A stretch of DNA of 64,000 nt, taken from contig JAJTWR010000392.1 in assembly GCA_021613335.1 (NCBI GenBank), positions 313,501 through 377,500 on the forward strand. The letters run 5' to 3'. Position numbers and translations under genes: made by a program. The notes below the pieces were generated by a model. That model worked only from the letters and a program-made list of their open reading frames with translations. It did not search any database and had not been told where the DNA came from. Shown here piece after piece: positions 46,668 through 58,410 of the stretch (positions are counted from its first letter, which is position 1; each line of letters starts with the position of its first letter). Source of the DNA: Whitmania pigra. Lineage: Eukaryota; Annelida; Clitellata; Hirudinida; Haemopidae.

Positions 46668-49600
46668 TCAATGCAGCAACAAATCCGGGTGTTTCAGCCT
46701 CTCGATCTCCAAACACTTGCTCGAACAGAGGAAGAACTCCGTAAGGGCCGTTCTCATGCCCGAACTGGCACGACAAATTTGGAGAAGTGACAGAGGCTTC
46801 AAGAGGACTGCCCTATGTTCGAGGCAGCTTCGACCGCAGTGGAGGCAGTTTCTGCTGAGGACGTCGAGCGAGTGTTTGACCAAGAAGCTAACGTCCATTT
46901 CGGTGTAGTGCACTCTGTTGAGTCAGTGAATGGTTGAAATTATTAATGTAATTAATGACTTTGTCTGGTAATTTTATTAAAATTATTAAAATGATGCTCT
47001 TAAATGTTTTGAATGTGACTGGTAAAATAACTGTGTAATAATTAATTCATTAATGATATCAATGACACCGAGAGCACGATAGCCATCTCGAACCAGGTGA
47101 ACCACGGCAGAAACGTCTGCAGCCTCACCTGCCAGCTCCCATTTTGCCAGGGCATCAGTGTCCCGGAGTTAAATAATAATAACAATAATAATAGTTAATT
47201 TCTGAAGTATCACAAGCATAATAAAGGCTTCATTGTGCCCATTTAGGAGTTAATTCCCAGGTCACTCAAAAAAGATTCTATTACACTATTATGAAAATGC
47301 TTCCAATTAATAAATGACTAATGACAATGACAAGCTAATGAAACATTTTAGTCGCATGATAAAATCAGTCCTCACGAGAACCACAACTCACCTGCGATCG
47401 AGTACAGCTCTTGAGGAAAGTTCTTCCAGAGTTGGAAATTTCTTCAGCCCCCGAAGATCCACCGATGGGATCTCCCGGGCAAGTTCTCGATTTCCAGACA
47501 CGTCGAGACAATTCAGCGCGACACCTCTCCTGCTTTCCGGCAGAAATCGGAGCTGGTTGTCTGACACGTCGAGCGACTGCACGGACGACATGTTGAAGAT
47601 GTCTCGCGGCAGGCCCGTCAGTCTGTTCTTGGAAACTTTCAGTTCCAGCAAATTGCAGAAGTCGCATATCTGATGAAATTGTTTTTAATAATAAATAAAC
47701 GTTTCAATCAGTAATTAAGAGGCAACATGGTGACAATGGAGAGAAGAGAAACTCTAAATGTCATCAAATATTCAAAGCAGTTTATAAAAAATCCTTTCGT
47801 CAACTTAAAAGCTCACTTCAGCAGTGTGCTGCCAAGCATAGCTAATTAAAATAAGCAGGTTCTCCGAGCGATGGACACAAGGAAATGGCAAGGATGTTTG
47901 AACGAGCGACGACTCACGAATCTCGGGAGGAACGTCAGTTGGTTGTTGCTGAGGCAGAGGGATGTCAATTGCGACTTGAGTCGACCGAGAAGGAAGGATT
48001 TTGGAAGCTCGTCGATTTGATTTCCTGAGAGGTTCAATGAGCTCAGCATCAGCATGCTATCCCAGTTGTCTGGAATCTTCCTGACAAGATTATTAAATAC
48101 TTAATAACACTTAAGAAATTAAATTAGATCTAATTAAATTAGTTTTAAATAACGTTAATATATTTCATCATTAAAGCAATTCAATATTAGAAGATGTTAA
48201 TTATCATAGAAATCAGCCTTACAATTAATAATGACGATATTAATTATAATAATAACAATAATTATAATAAAACAACAACCAAAACTATAATTCATTAATA
48301 ACACCAGCATCAAGAAAGCCAAGCCAAATACCTGATGTTGTTGTTCGAGAGGTCGAGGGTCACGAGGTGTTTGAGTGCAAGCATCCTGCTGTCGATTGAC
48401 TTCAGTCCGCACGACACGACCAACTGCTCGAGTCTCGTCGGAAAGTTCACGGTGACAGGGTAGTTGAGCTTCGACTGGATGACCATGCTCTTCTTCATGG
48501 AGTAGAGCTGCCGAAGCAATTATGATGATGATGATCAAGATTGAAGTGATGATGATACCAGTGATTGAGGCTACGATGATATTGATTATGATTGCAGTGA
48601 TTATGATGATGATGCACTGAGTGTTTTTAACCTGATGTTCTTGATGATGATGTTATTAATGAATGTTTGATTGATGGTGTTATAGCACTACTATTACTAT
48701 TAGTAATAATAATAATTAAAAATTCACAAAAAACCTAAGTTACTCTCATAACTAAATCCTTAAGCATCAGTAATAGCAATTATGTCAGTTGTGTTCAAAC
48801 CTCATTGGTCGAGGCAGGTGTCAGAAAGCCCACTCCTCCTTCTGAAGGTTGTTTGCCCTCGTTGCAGCACTTAATGGCAGCGAGGAAGCTCTTCAGAGCG
48901 ATAGGATCAGCCTATTATTACATTAACTTATTATTAACATCCAGCTAGTTTAGTAGGTGTTAGAGGTTTTAATGAAATTAATTGAAATCTCAATGCAAGA
49001 CAAAATTGTAAATTATCAATTATTATGTTTGTATTGCATGTTAGGTCATCCATATTAAATTTACAACACCAATTATAATAGTAGTATTCTCATTTATCAA
49101 GAATATTTTATAAATGTTGTTGTAATTGCTTTGAATTAACCAAAACCATGTTTAATTGAATTCAAGTTGAAGCCACTTCTAGAAACTCCACAACATTATC
49201 AAACCTTGCTTATCAGAATTTCATGATTTGGTTCTTTTGTGCGAATTGTGCATTTCCCCTCATGAACGAACTTGTTGAAAACCCTTTCAACATTGTTTTG
49301 AAGCTGTTGAAGTTAAGTGTAGAATTAATCAGTCCGATAAAAAAAAACTTTATTTGTTAATTGATTGCCATAGCTTCTTCGACAACCTCAGCGTTAGTCC
49401 TGCTTAAGATCAGCAACTTTTAATGACAGTTGAGCAAACTAATTGTCCACAAAATCTTGAACATAATTTTCTGGACATTTAATAAATGTAAAATCAATAA
49501 TAACTTGTATACCTTATAATTCATACCGGATTTGTTCGAATGGGTGCATATCAACAGCGATCCTGTGCTGTCTTTGAGAGATTTTTTTCCTATCGATATG

Positions 49601-49686
49601 CATGCTTTGCTCGTTTTTTTATTCGGCCTAACATTAACTGAAGCCACTAACATATTCCTGATTTCAACTTCTCCATAAAGTTTCAT
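46668..49686 (-). CDS. LRR1: Leucine-rich repeat protein 1 (LRR1/PPIL5), CUL2 substrate receptor
   Basis: Seven exons in transcript order: 49513-49686, 49205-49303, 48801-48911, 48332-48507, 47918-48080, 47392-47669 and 46668-46914. They total 1248 nt, or 415 aa, against 414 in human LRR1. In animals LRR1 is the receptor of a CUL2 ubiquitin ligase that ubiquitinates the MCM7 subunit of the terminated CMG helicase and so unloads the replisome. The N-terminal MKLYGEVEIRN matches the family's PH-like domain. The LRRs span about residues 150-300, with LVTLDLSNNNIR, LSSLNLSGNQIDELP, LTSLCLSNNQLTFLP and VQSLDVSDNQLRFLP. The C-terminus has a cysteine pattern (C357, C360, C364, C397, C401) that could bind zinc, at the place where vertebrate LRR1 also has paired cysteines. 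Intron 6 contains a tRNA-like remnant. Confidence 0.93.
47085..47134 (-). repeat. tRNA-like (SINE-like) remnant in LRR1 intron 6
   Basis: On the minus strand an A-box-like TGGCAGGTGAGG (47123-47134) is followed by a B-box-like GGTTCGAGAT (47085-47094), at roughly the spacing of a polymerase III internal promoter. It lies in a GC-rich patch within AT-rich intron sequence. It does not fold as a complete tRNA, so a decayed tRNA-derived SINE is the best reading. The patch is also open as a short frame on the plus strand, which I attribute to its composition. Confidence 0.3.
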
Positions 49687-50008
49687 CGTCTCGAATCACC
49701 AAATCCCACAATCGGCCTTAAATCAAACTCAAACTATTACATATTTTTGTGTTTTGCGCCATAAACATATATTAACAGGAATGTTAGATAATCATCTATT
49801 TTTAATGCAACAATTGTTGTAGCTGCATTTTTTAATTTTTTATTAAAAGTCAATTTTAATTTCACATGATTATTGGGCTAGAATTAATTGTATTTAAATT
49901 TGTGTCCACTTTACATTCTATTTATGGTTTCCATGTCAAAAACCGTTTATTTTTTAAAGTCTGTAGACAACAGCTCTTTGTGTTTTTATTATAATAAAAT
50001 TAGGCGTA
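49687..50008. promoter_or_regulatory. Head-to-head spacer of LRR1 and the channel gene
   Basis: The two predicted starts are only 322 bp apart in divergent orientation, so a shared promoter is likely if the channel start is right. The sequence is AT-rich and I see no named site. Confidence 0.4.
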
Positions 50009-53000
50009 ATGAGCAAAAGGGCACGAGGTTCAAAATCCAACAACAAAGCAAGGACATCACGCAAAGTTGTATTACCAATTAGGATTATTAAAAAAATTGT
50101 GGTTGCCAACCTGAAAAATTTAATTAACCTTTAAACTGTGCAGGAGATGTCTTCACAAAGCGATATGAAGGGAGTAATGGCAAGAGCACTGTCAGCTAGC
50201 AGTGAGATCAAACATGGCTTCAGTTTATGTTTATTAGTTTATATAGATGTGTTTAAGAATATACTGCGCGGTCAGGGCCGCCGAAAGGGAGATAGGGAAA
50301 ATGTCAAGGAACAGGAACCCTCTAGGGTTTAACAATTTTTTTTATTTTTCCTTAACCAAATAGACATAAGATAGGGGTCCGAAAAAAATTTCGGCGGCCC
50401 TGGGTCAGGAAAAAAGGGACGAAAGAGGAAACCCTGCATTTCTTGAGGAGATGACCTTTTTTTGCATCTAGTCAAAATTCGGGAAGGCGGGGACCCTCGT
50501 AAAACAAGAGAAAATTACTTTTTTGTGCCAAGTCCAAAGCCTTCCACCCCCCAAATTATGTCCCTGAGGAAAAAACAACGGGTTTGTTGTGTTATCCTAG
50601 TTCTCAAGATGTTTTCAGTCAGTATAGGACATTTCAGAAATGTTGGGCCCTTCCCTTTTGTACAAATTGGAAATAACGCTTCTACCGTTCCTTTAAATTA
50701 ATATTAATGTTCTAAGTTATCGCATATTTAAAACATTTGTTTTCACTCCAGCTCTCAAGCCTGATCAATCGGTAAGAATCGGTTTTAAAATGTTTTATTC
50801 ATATTCCAACGGCCAGCTTAAACCGTAACACATTATATGACAACATGGTTAGATTATAATTTATAGGTTGGGGCTCCACGCAGGATTTACCAGGATGGTG
50901 GCCCCGTTGTGATGGTAGAGGTGTCAGTCACTCAGTGGCTAGGGGAAAATTACGGATAATTTAAATCAAATTAATTAAACAATCATAGTTATTATAACGC
51001 TGTAAATAATACAATAAAAAGACAATTATTACCATAGAATATTGACATGTTCAATTTTTAATGCGATCGATCGATGCTAAAATTTTAATTACTATTATTG
51101 TTGATTCTTTAATGGACGTTTCCTAAAACAACAGACATTAAATGAAGTCCTTCTGAAAATTATGGGAGTTCGGATAACCGATGTCGACCTAAATAAAGAA
51201 CAGTTCAACGCCGAGATCTTCCTTAAGATATCTTGGAAGCACATCAGAACCCAAAAGGTGCACAAATTCGTTTTTTTTAATAAATTGAAAATTTTATTTC
51301 TTAACTATTTTATACCATATGAAATGACATTGGCAAGTTAAATAAAATAAGAATGTTTACTTGTTGTGTGACAGTTATTTATTATAATCACTGAATATAT
51401 TTAAAAATGAAATAATCAAGGTACAAAATTTATTGCATAAATACAAAACTTAAAAATTGCTGGTAATGGAAAGGTGGAAACAAGAATTTCTAACCAATTG
51501 TGAAATCGCTTGTTTTGTACACTATTTTTACGCCTTAAACATTGAAAACAAACATAAACCGATGTTTTTAAGAGTAGGAATGTAATTGTTTTTGACATTT
51601 TGGTCCTTTTTGTCATCGTCAAATAGGGTAAGGAAAAATGGTCGCCTCAGCTTTACATCGAAAACATGCTGGAAGTGTATTACGAAAATGCTGAAATCAC
51701 CAACGCCAAGATGGCCGCTGTAGACGGCATGCTGGCGGTTCAAGACATGCGATTGGCTGGAACATTTTCCAACGTCATGAACTGGAAGTACTATCCTTTC
51801 GACACCCATGTAAGTAACATAACCATGGTACTGTTTTAAGATTGTAACGATTTCAGTCATTCGTTTTTTATTATTACTATTACTATAAGTTGTGATAATA
51901 ATAAGATGATATTAATAATAAATTGTGATAGTAATAAGTTGACAAGAATAAGTTGTTGTGCCTATTACTATTAGAAAACGAAACTGCGAGAGTTGAATAA
52001 CAATGCCCGATTCAGTCGAAGACAATCAGAACGACCCACCTTGAATGAGCGTAAAATAGAACATGCAAGTTCGAACAAAACAGGACACAAAACGTCGTAC
52101 TTTCGTGAAAACCAAATTCAGATTTAGTAAAAAGAGCATTCAAGAGAACGATTGAAAGACAAAGACATCGAAATGTTGTTCAAAGTTTTGTTCAAAAAAA
52201 GTCCAGCAGCAAAGGCTCGCTCAGTGTTGAGTGAGGATTACAGGGAAGAATCAAAAACAGCTCCAGTCGAAGGCTTGGTCGAATATTTGGAACAAATTTT
52301 CTCAAAGAACTCGGTTGAAGACAAAAAAGTCCGTTTCACATAACAGAGATACCCAAAAGATACCCAAAATGCATTCTTACACGCTCCAGAACTATTAGGA
52401 GGCCTTGGAATCTTTCAACTTCGGAAATGGATTCCAAGTATAAGAACTCGTCGCATGTCACAAGTCCTAAAACAAGCAAAAGAAAACAAAGACCAGTTTA
52501 TGCTAGATGTCCTTGGAGGGGGAACTGCGGTGATGGAAGAGGTCAAAAGGTTTGGCATCCCAGGATCTCGTAATGATGCCAAAACATTAGAAAAAGCAAC
52601 GGCAACAGCACTGTACAAATCAATAGATGGATATGGACATAGGTCCTTTTCCAATGCCGTTGGACCAAGCTAATGGCTAACTGACGGAGTTAACAGAATG
52701 ACATCGGATCAAAACAGACTGCGAGAATCAAGATACAAGCCATGTCGCAGTACTGACGGTCCTAGACACGCGAGACATAACGCCTTAGTGAAGATGCTGG
52801 CAGGAAAATTGAGTTCAAAATGGGGTTCATCGCCAGGATTGAACCCAGAATCGCTACTGATGAAGGAACCAAAATTTAAGATTTGTGTGCTTGGAAAGAT
52901 TCAGAATATGTCGTGTACGATGTGGCAGTGGGATCAGACTCTGCCGACCTGGATGAAATTCATAACGACTTGTTGAGTCCTTTCTTTACGGTCTGACGGG

Positions 53001-54312
53001 ATTTCCCAGACACACGTGCGGACCAACAAAAATTAACATTTTGGATTTTTTAAACATCATTATGTTCGTTATGTTTTTCGGCTAGGCTAATAAAAGATTA
53101 AACAATACATAAAACTCAGAAGCTGAAGTTCATCATACTCTCTCGTCTGAGTCCAGAGGAGATCAACATCACGATGGAGCTGCAGAAGAGAAACGTTGTG
53201 CTCAACGTTGTGGAGAATGACAAGATCAACAACGAGGTGTTCGTCTACAGTTCCATGATCAAAGGGGGGAGAATCTACGATTTGGAAGCCCAAGGACTTG
53301 GCGCATTCATCGAAGTTCTGGCGATGAGGAAAACTCTTGGATTTCACATCAACTACTTTATCTTTGAGGTTTTTCTTAGTTTACTGTTTGTTATTTATTT
53401 AATTTTATTTGGTTGAAAGCGGCTGGTCATTTTATAAAGATGAGCTATTCGCGAGTTAAGGGCCTGTTTCCTACAATTTCACCTGCAAAATTTCCGTTAT
53501 TATTTTGTTTTTTTAAATATTGTAATTGCTTTATTACATCATTATTTCAGTTCCTCTTGACCTGCATACCCTTAGTGACATTGATTGACCACAATGTTCC
53601 CCATCAGAAAGTCAATTGCTGTGTTCTGTCTTTGTGCATGTCTGTCTTCGTCAAGAACCTCATATTTACGCCAAGTCCAGAATTCGCTTTTACCTCAGTG
53701 GTGAGCACAATCAATCAGTTTTCGTAATCTTACCTTAACCAACCAACCAACCAACCTGTCTGTCCGAACACCCATTCTGAATCCGTTTATCTATCGAGCA
53801 GTTTTTTCGTGAACTAAAAAGTGCTCGTGTTATCACACATCACAACACTCACCCAAAAAACAATTCATTCATAGTATTCATTTCTCTAAATTCATGCGGA
53901 TTATACAAATAATATATGCGGACAAACAAACTTATTTCTTAGGACGTGTATCACACGTGCAGCATGTTCAGCCATTGTTTGGTCCTTCTGTATCACACAA
54001 TCAGAAATATGGCAGGAGAGCTCAGGTTCTTACAAAGAGATTTTTTAATAAGAAATATTCTATTCCATTTAACATTTTCAATTACTCATTCTGGTCTTTT
54101 TCTCATTCTGTTGTAGATATTTGAACGTGATTAACCAGTTAAAGAGGCTAAACGATTACGTGGCTTGTACAGTTTACGCATCACTTCAAGTGATTTTCAA
54201 TGTCGCCTTCATATGTTGGATCCACTTCCAACCTGACAGAAACCCAGAATTGGCATTTTTCGGAGCGCAAGATGATTCCGACATTTACAGAGAATCAATG
54301 TCTTTCTTCTAG
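50009..54312 (+). CDS. Pentameric ligand-gated ion channel-like protein lacking the Cys-loop cysteines
   Basis: Ten exons: 50009-50065, 50144-50222, 50752-50771, 50867-50920 (or to 50926), 51135-51257, 51627-51809, 53120-53368, 53551-53700, 53943-54025 and 54117-54312. They give 397 (or 399) aa, all phases agreeing. The extracellular part has the neurotransmitter-gated channel pattern VRITDVDLNKEQF, then WSPQLYIEN, then MNWKYYPFDTH. This last segment corresponds to the Cys-loop, but both cysteines of the classical family are absent. Four hydrophobic segments follow: about 247-270 across exons 7 and 8, 277-297, 306-326 and 346-371. The M3-M4 loop is very short, as in bacterial members. No signal peptide is visible in the chosen basic N-terminus, so the first two exons are the weakest part. 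Ligand and ion selectivity cannot be told. Intron 6 contains a dead retrotransposon. Confidence 0.75.
50273..50402. mobile_element. MITE-like element, 130 bp, perfect 14 bp terminal inverted repeats
   Basis: CAGGGCCGCCGAAA at 50273-50286 is the exact reverse complement of 50389-50402. The 102 bp between them has no coding potential. The element lies in intron 2 of the channel gene. Ends starting CAGGG are typical of hAT-superfamily transposons. I could not see a clear 8 bp target duplication, so the family is inferred. Confidence 0.6.
51975..53010 (+). mobile_element. Decayed R2/NeSL-like non-LTR retrotransposon, internally deleted
   Basis: The element lies in intron 6 of the channel gene, in the same orientation. 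An open stretch at 52152-52343 could be the region before the reverse transcriptase. It runs directly into sequence encoding DTQNAFLHAPELLGGLGIF and later RFGIPGSRND, which match the conserved region after the palm and the thumb of R2/NeSL-type reverse transcriptases. Near the end, in a shifted frame at about 52880-52965, WKDSEYVVYDVAVGSDSA resembles the core of the C-terminal restriction-like endonuclease of this group. The catalytic reverse transcriptase core is absent, and there are several stops and a frameshift. It is a non-functional relic. The exact ends and any target-site duplication are not determined. Confidence 0.65.
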
Positions 54313-55070
54313 ATTGTTTTAGAGTTTAATTAAATTTAATAATTAAATATAGCACAACGAGTTGTTTTCTCTTCTTAAATTCTTTGACTTCGTTGGCAAC
54401 AACTTTCAACCATAAAATCCTCGAAATTATCGACTGCTCCATCGAATGAAATTAGCCCAGAAAGCCTGACAGTTATCACATTCATTCCACGAGAAATGTA
54501 TCGTTGACCCATTGACCCGCAAATCTGGAACGGACTTCCCATATCGCATTTGGTTCAGTCAACACATGAGGCTTTAATCACACTCGGACTACGGTTGGAT
54601 TTACTCGGGCGGAGGACCTGGTGCAGTCTGGTTGGTGGTGCACTGGCTTAAACCAGGTATTGACTCGAGCTCATTATTATTGTCATTTTTGTGAGAAGTT
54701 ACATTAGCAGAACAAAAGAGAAATGTTCTATTAAAATAAACTTGATAATAAAATAGCAAATATTTATGGTTTGTATTTATTTCGAAAACACTAAGTGCAT
54801 GGCTAAATCGTTGTAAATGTCTTTAAGTTAGTTTGTTTAATAAAATTTTACAATTTGTTTAAATGCTGTACACGTGTGTTTAAATTATATTCAATTTTAT
54901 TGACTTCATACAATTTTAAAACTAAAAGTTCCTGTTCTTTGACTAATCAGTGTTTTTGAATCTAATGAAAAACAAGAACACTTCGGTTGACCGTGTGCTG
55001 CGTGTTTTCTAAGAGCTCGTAAATAGTCGTTTTTCTTATTAAAGTTGAAACTTTAATTTTGGTTATCACA
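54313..55070. other. Spacer between the channel gene and TIMM23
   Basis: This is a same-strand spacer of 758 bp. It holds the channel 3' UTR (an AATAAA lies near 54738) and the TIMM23 promoter. The stretch 54400-54675 is GC-richer than its surroundings and ends in a tRNA-like remnant, so it may be an inserted SINE-type repeat. Confidence 0.45.
54617..54674 (+). repeat. tRNA-like (SINE-like) remnant
   Basis: The segment has an A-box-like TGGTGCAGTCTGG (54619-54631). A possible anticodon arm follows near 54642-54656, with stem ctgg/ccag and the seven-base loop cttaaac. A decayed T-arm with ctcga follows. The acceptor stem is not convincing, so I read it as a tRNA-derived repeat rather than a working tRNA gene. 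Confidence 0.35.
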
Positions 55071-57537
55071 ATGGACGGAAATTTTTTAGGAGGTAAGACA
55101 TTCATCAATAAATAACTGGGTTTCTGCCAACCTTAGTGCCGCATGCTGAAGGACACATTCATTGTTAAACTTTGCCAGACATAATTGTGCAGTCGCCAAG
55201 AATTTTCTACGTTAAAATATTACCTTTTAAAAGTATTTCTGCATGTGAACATTTTCTTTGATTGCGTTCATCAATTTGATTAAAAACACATTTATTATTG
55301 CGTCATGTATCATAGGTGCTCACCATGTTTTTATTTGTTTGACTTACTTGTATCCTACCAATAAAGCTTAGTACTGCAAAGCTTTCTTTACAAGCTTATT
55401 TCTTGCTTGTCCATAATTATCCTTAGGTATGCTTGACATATTGGGGGTAATGTGCAATCAACATTTGATATTTATGTTTATGACAAATAAATGGGTTAAT
55501 GTTATTGTAATTTTCAGTCTCTTCAGTTGGATCCCCTTATATGAACATTGACCCGTCATATCTGATCAACGTTGTGAGTTTGTGGACATTTTGAAATCTT
55601 AAATCACAAATAAGTATTTAGTAAATTGGTGGTTCGTTTATCAAATTGTTAAATTAACTGAGTAAGTTAATTCAACAAGTAAGGCTGGATGCTGCACTCA
55701 CTTAAGGAGTGTGTCTGTTGCAAGTTCAATTGGTTACTTTTTAAAACTTTTAATTCTAATTGATATCATCTAGCCAGTAATTTAAAATGTTATTTCATTT
55801 GTTAGCTGGAAGTATATTTATTATTTTATCTGGATAGTGTTAAAGTGTAAATTAATACCGTATTAAATTTTTGTTTCACATATATTTCATGCATAAATAG
55901 TTATTGTATGTTGTGTGCTTGTTAGTTGTTAAACGTAACCAACCAATTAACTGACAATTGATTGAAAATTTCTAAAATTCTATTTTGATCTTCCAAGGAC
56001 ACTGAACCTCAATACCTCTCAATTCAACCTTTAAGTGGACCTAAGAGGGGAAGGTTTGAGTTGGCGTTCAATCAGATTGGAGGGTCGATGTGTGTGGGTT
56101 GGTTTTCGTTTGCTTGTTTAATGTATTTTTATAAAATTATTATTATTGTTATGCAACCTTTTGGGTCCAGTACTTTGACATTAAAAGAGCTTTCTCATAT
56201 TTGAATGAGGTGTTTTGTGAATAAGCAAATAGACTTACTTTGCTGCTCAGTTGGGTGACTGATGTCATTTCGGATACTAAAATAGACTGACATTGAGCCG
56301 TTAGATTATGTAAATTTTGTTTGAGATGATAAGGCATAATTGTGGTGTCCTGCAACTAACCTTATCACGTTTTCAATTTTTGAACAGGTGCTGGTGTTGG
56401 TGGAATGACCGGGTTTTTCCAAGGGCTGAGGGAGACAAAGATGGCTAAGATCACCGGTGCCGTCAGGAGAACTCAGTGAGTGTCTCGTTGGAGAGATTAT
56501 ATTACTGATCACGATCAAATGGCTACCTTACTGCTTAATAGTTATTGTTTTAGATCGTTAGCATGTGATGACGTATGAGAAATGTATTTAATCATTATTT
56601 GATTTCTGCATGGAATTATTAAATACATTGTAAGATAAATATTTAATGGTTGCCGCAACCAGGATGTCTAGTTTATATTCATTGTGATGCAGTTACTTTG
56701 GAAAAGATAAATTAAATATAAACTTAATTGATTTACAAGCCAATGACATTACCAATAAGAACTTATTCCAAACTATTGCTATACTTTTATTTGGAACTTG
56801 GCTTGTTAAAATCACCAGTTTTTGATTACAATAACTGCAATAATTGCTTTAATGTTAAAAAGTAATACTCCTCACATTCACTCAGGTTGATCAATTTTGT
56901 CGTCAAGAAGGGTGGCTCGTCTGCGCAGTCTATCGGGACTATAGGTGAGTTGGCAGTAAATATTTTGCTCTTTTGACGGATCTGATGTTCATGTTTCAAT
57001 GGGGAACTGTTTTGGAATTAGTTTGCTTTATCATTTGTATGGAGACAAGGTGCTAAATGATAATCCTATTAAGTTTTTCTTTATTGAATTATTGGTTTAC
57101 TAAGAATCATGGACATTTGTTACTGACAATTATTTGCTCTGTAGCTCTCTTATACAGTGCATTTGGTGTGGCCTTGTCGAAAATGAGGGATGCAGATGAT
57201 GAAATAAACACGGTGTGTGCCGGCACAGCAACTGGACTCCTCTATAAATCGTTCGGTGAGTTTTTCTTGGTTATTTTTCACAGAAATGCTGCATCACTTT
57301 TTTGGTGGAACCTTCTTTGAAGGCATTTTATCAACATGCCTGAAATTGAAATTCGTACATTACATTTGTAATATGATCTTACTAGTAAATGCAGAGATGA
57401 GAGGCTGACTTCAATGTATTTCCTTTCCAGGTGGTGCGAGGAAATGCATAAGGGGAGGAGCTGCCGGACTTGCCATTTCGCTCGTCTACTGTCTCATCAC
57501 CAGCAGAGAACACGTCAGAAGCATGACAGGACTTTAA
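55071..57537 (+). CDS. TIMM23: Mitochondrial import inner membrane translocase subunit TIM23
   Basis: Seven exons: 55071-55092, 55518-55573, 55998-56097, 56388-56475, 56886-56944, 57145-57255 and 57431-57537. They total 543 nt, or 180 aa, against 209 in human, the difference being a shorter N-terminus. The product is the channel-forming subunit of the presequence translocase in the mitochondrial inner membrane. The N-terminal SPYMNIDPSYL matches the intermembrane-space motif of TIMM23. The Tim17/22/23 domain follows: GRFELAFNQIGGSM, then a glycine-rich first helix (GAGVGGMTGF), ALLYSAFGVALSKMRDADDE, and GTATGLLYKSFGG with the final helix. The donor of exon 2 could be at 55570 or 55573. Both keep the frame, and the latter has a GTGAGT consensus. 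It is tail-to-tail with the KDEL receptor. Confidence 0.94.
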
Positions 57538-58410
57538 GAGGATCGACAAACCAGAGGCATTCACTTTTCCCCAACAACTCTTTTTCAAAAATTACTTGTA
57601 TTGATTTAGGACGTAAAGGCAGTTATTTGAACGGTTTTGTTTTATTTTATTTGTTACATCTTCGGCGATCGGTCATTTTGCGTGATTAACTGCCGAGCGA
57701 GGATTGAAACATGAACTAGGAACCCCGGTTACAGAGTCACCTATTTCGAGACATTCGTCTTCTGTCTGAGCCAATGTTTCAGAGGCTCCGGGTGGTCTAA
57801 TTTCGAACATCTTAGAGCTCCATTTTCGATATTTCTGAACGCCAATTAATTATAATATTTGTCACGTTATATAATAATAATTATAACATTTGTCATGTTG
57901 CATGAGTTTCATGCACGTGCCACCTCCCCCACGTAAAAGCAGAATTTAAAGAACTGCCACCCTTTTTGCCGATCTGTGCGACAAGTGAGAAAACACGGGC
58001 ACGTCTGCGCGATATCCATTAACCAACAAAGCAATTTCAAACTACATGTGACCGACAACGAAAAACACAGAGGGTTCAATCTGTGGGCGTCTTGCATCAG
58101 AAGTCTCTTAAGCTGCGATGGTTTCGAGTGCCTGTGGGTCGGCACCGAATCGTCCCGGGCCGTGACCGCCCCGTCAAACGAACTTCCCTGAACGTACCGT
58201 CAGGCGCACATGACGAGATAACAATGAAATAATAGAGATTACGATAACAGGTTATGCCTGTAATAATAGCAACAATTGTGGTCAAATTGAGGGTAGTGAA
58301 GATAATTGTTATTGTCTTTTTTTTTCAAAATTCAAAACGTGTCCTCCAAACTACAGCTCTGAATCAATTTAAAGTGGACTAAAAACTTTGGACACTGCTT
58401 CACAATCTCC
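57538..58410. other. Convergent spacer between TIMM23 and KDELR
   Basis: These 873 bp hold both 3' UTRs. A moderately GC-rich part (57900-58200) has short open frames on both strands but no recognisable protein. I see no repeat or RNA gene. Confidence 0.45.

Noticed and set aside
54617..54674. A functional tRNA-Leu gene with a TAA anticodon.
   Set aside because: The acceptor stem and T-arm do not pair properly and the T-loop lacks the usual TTCRA motif, so only a tRNA-derived remnant is supported.
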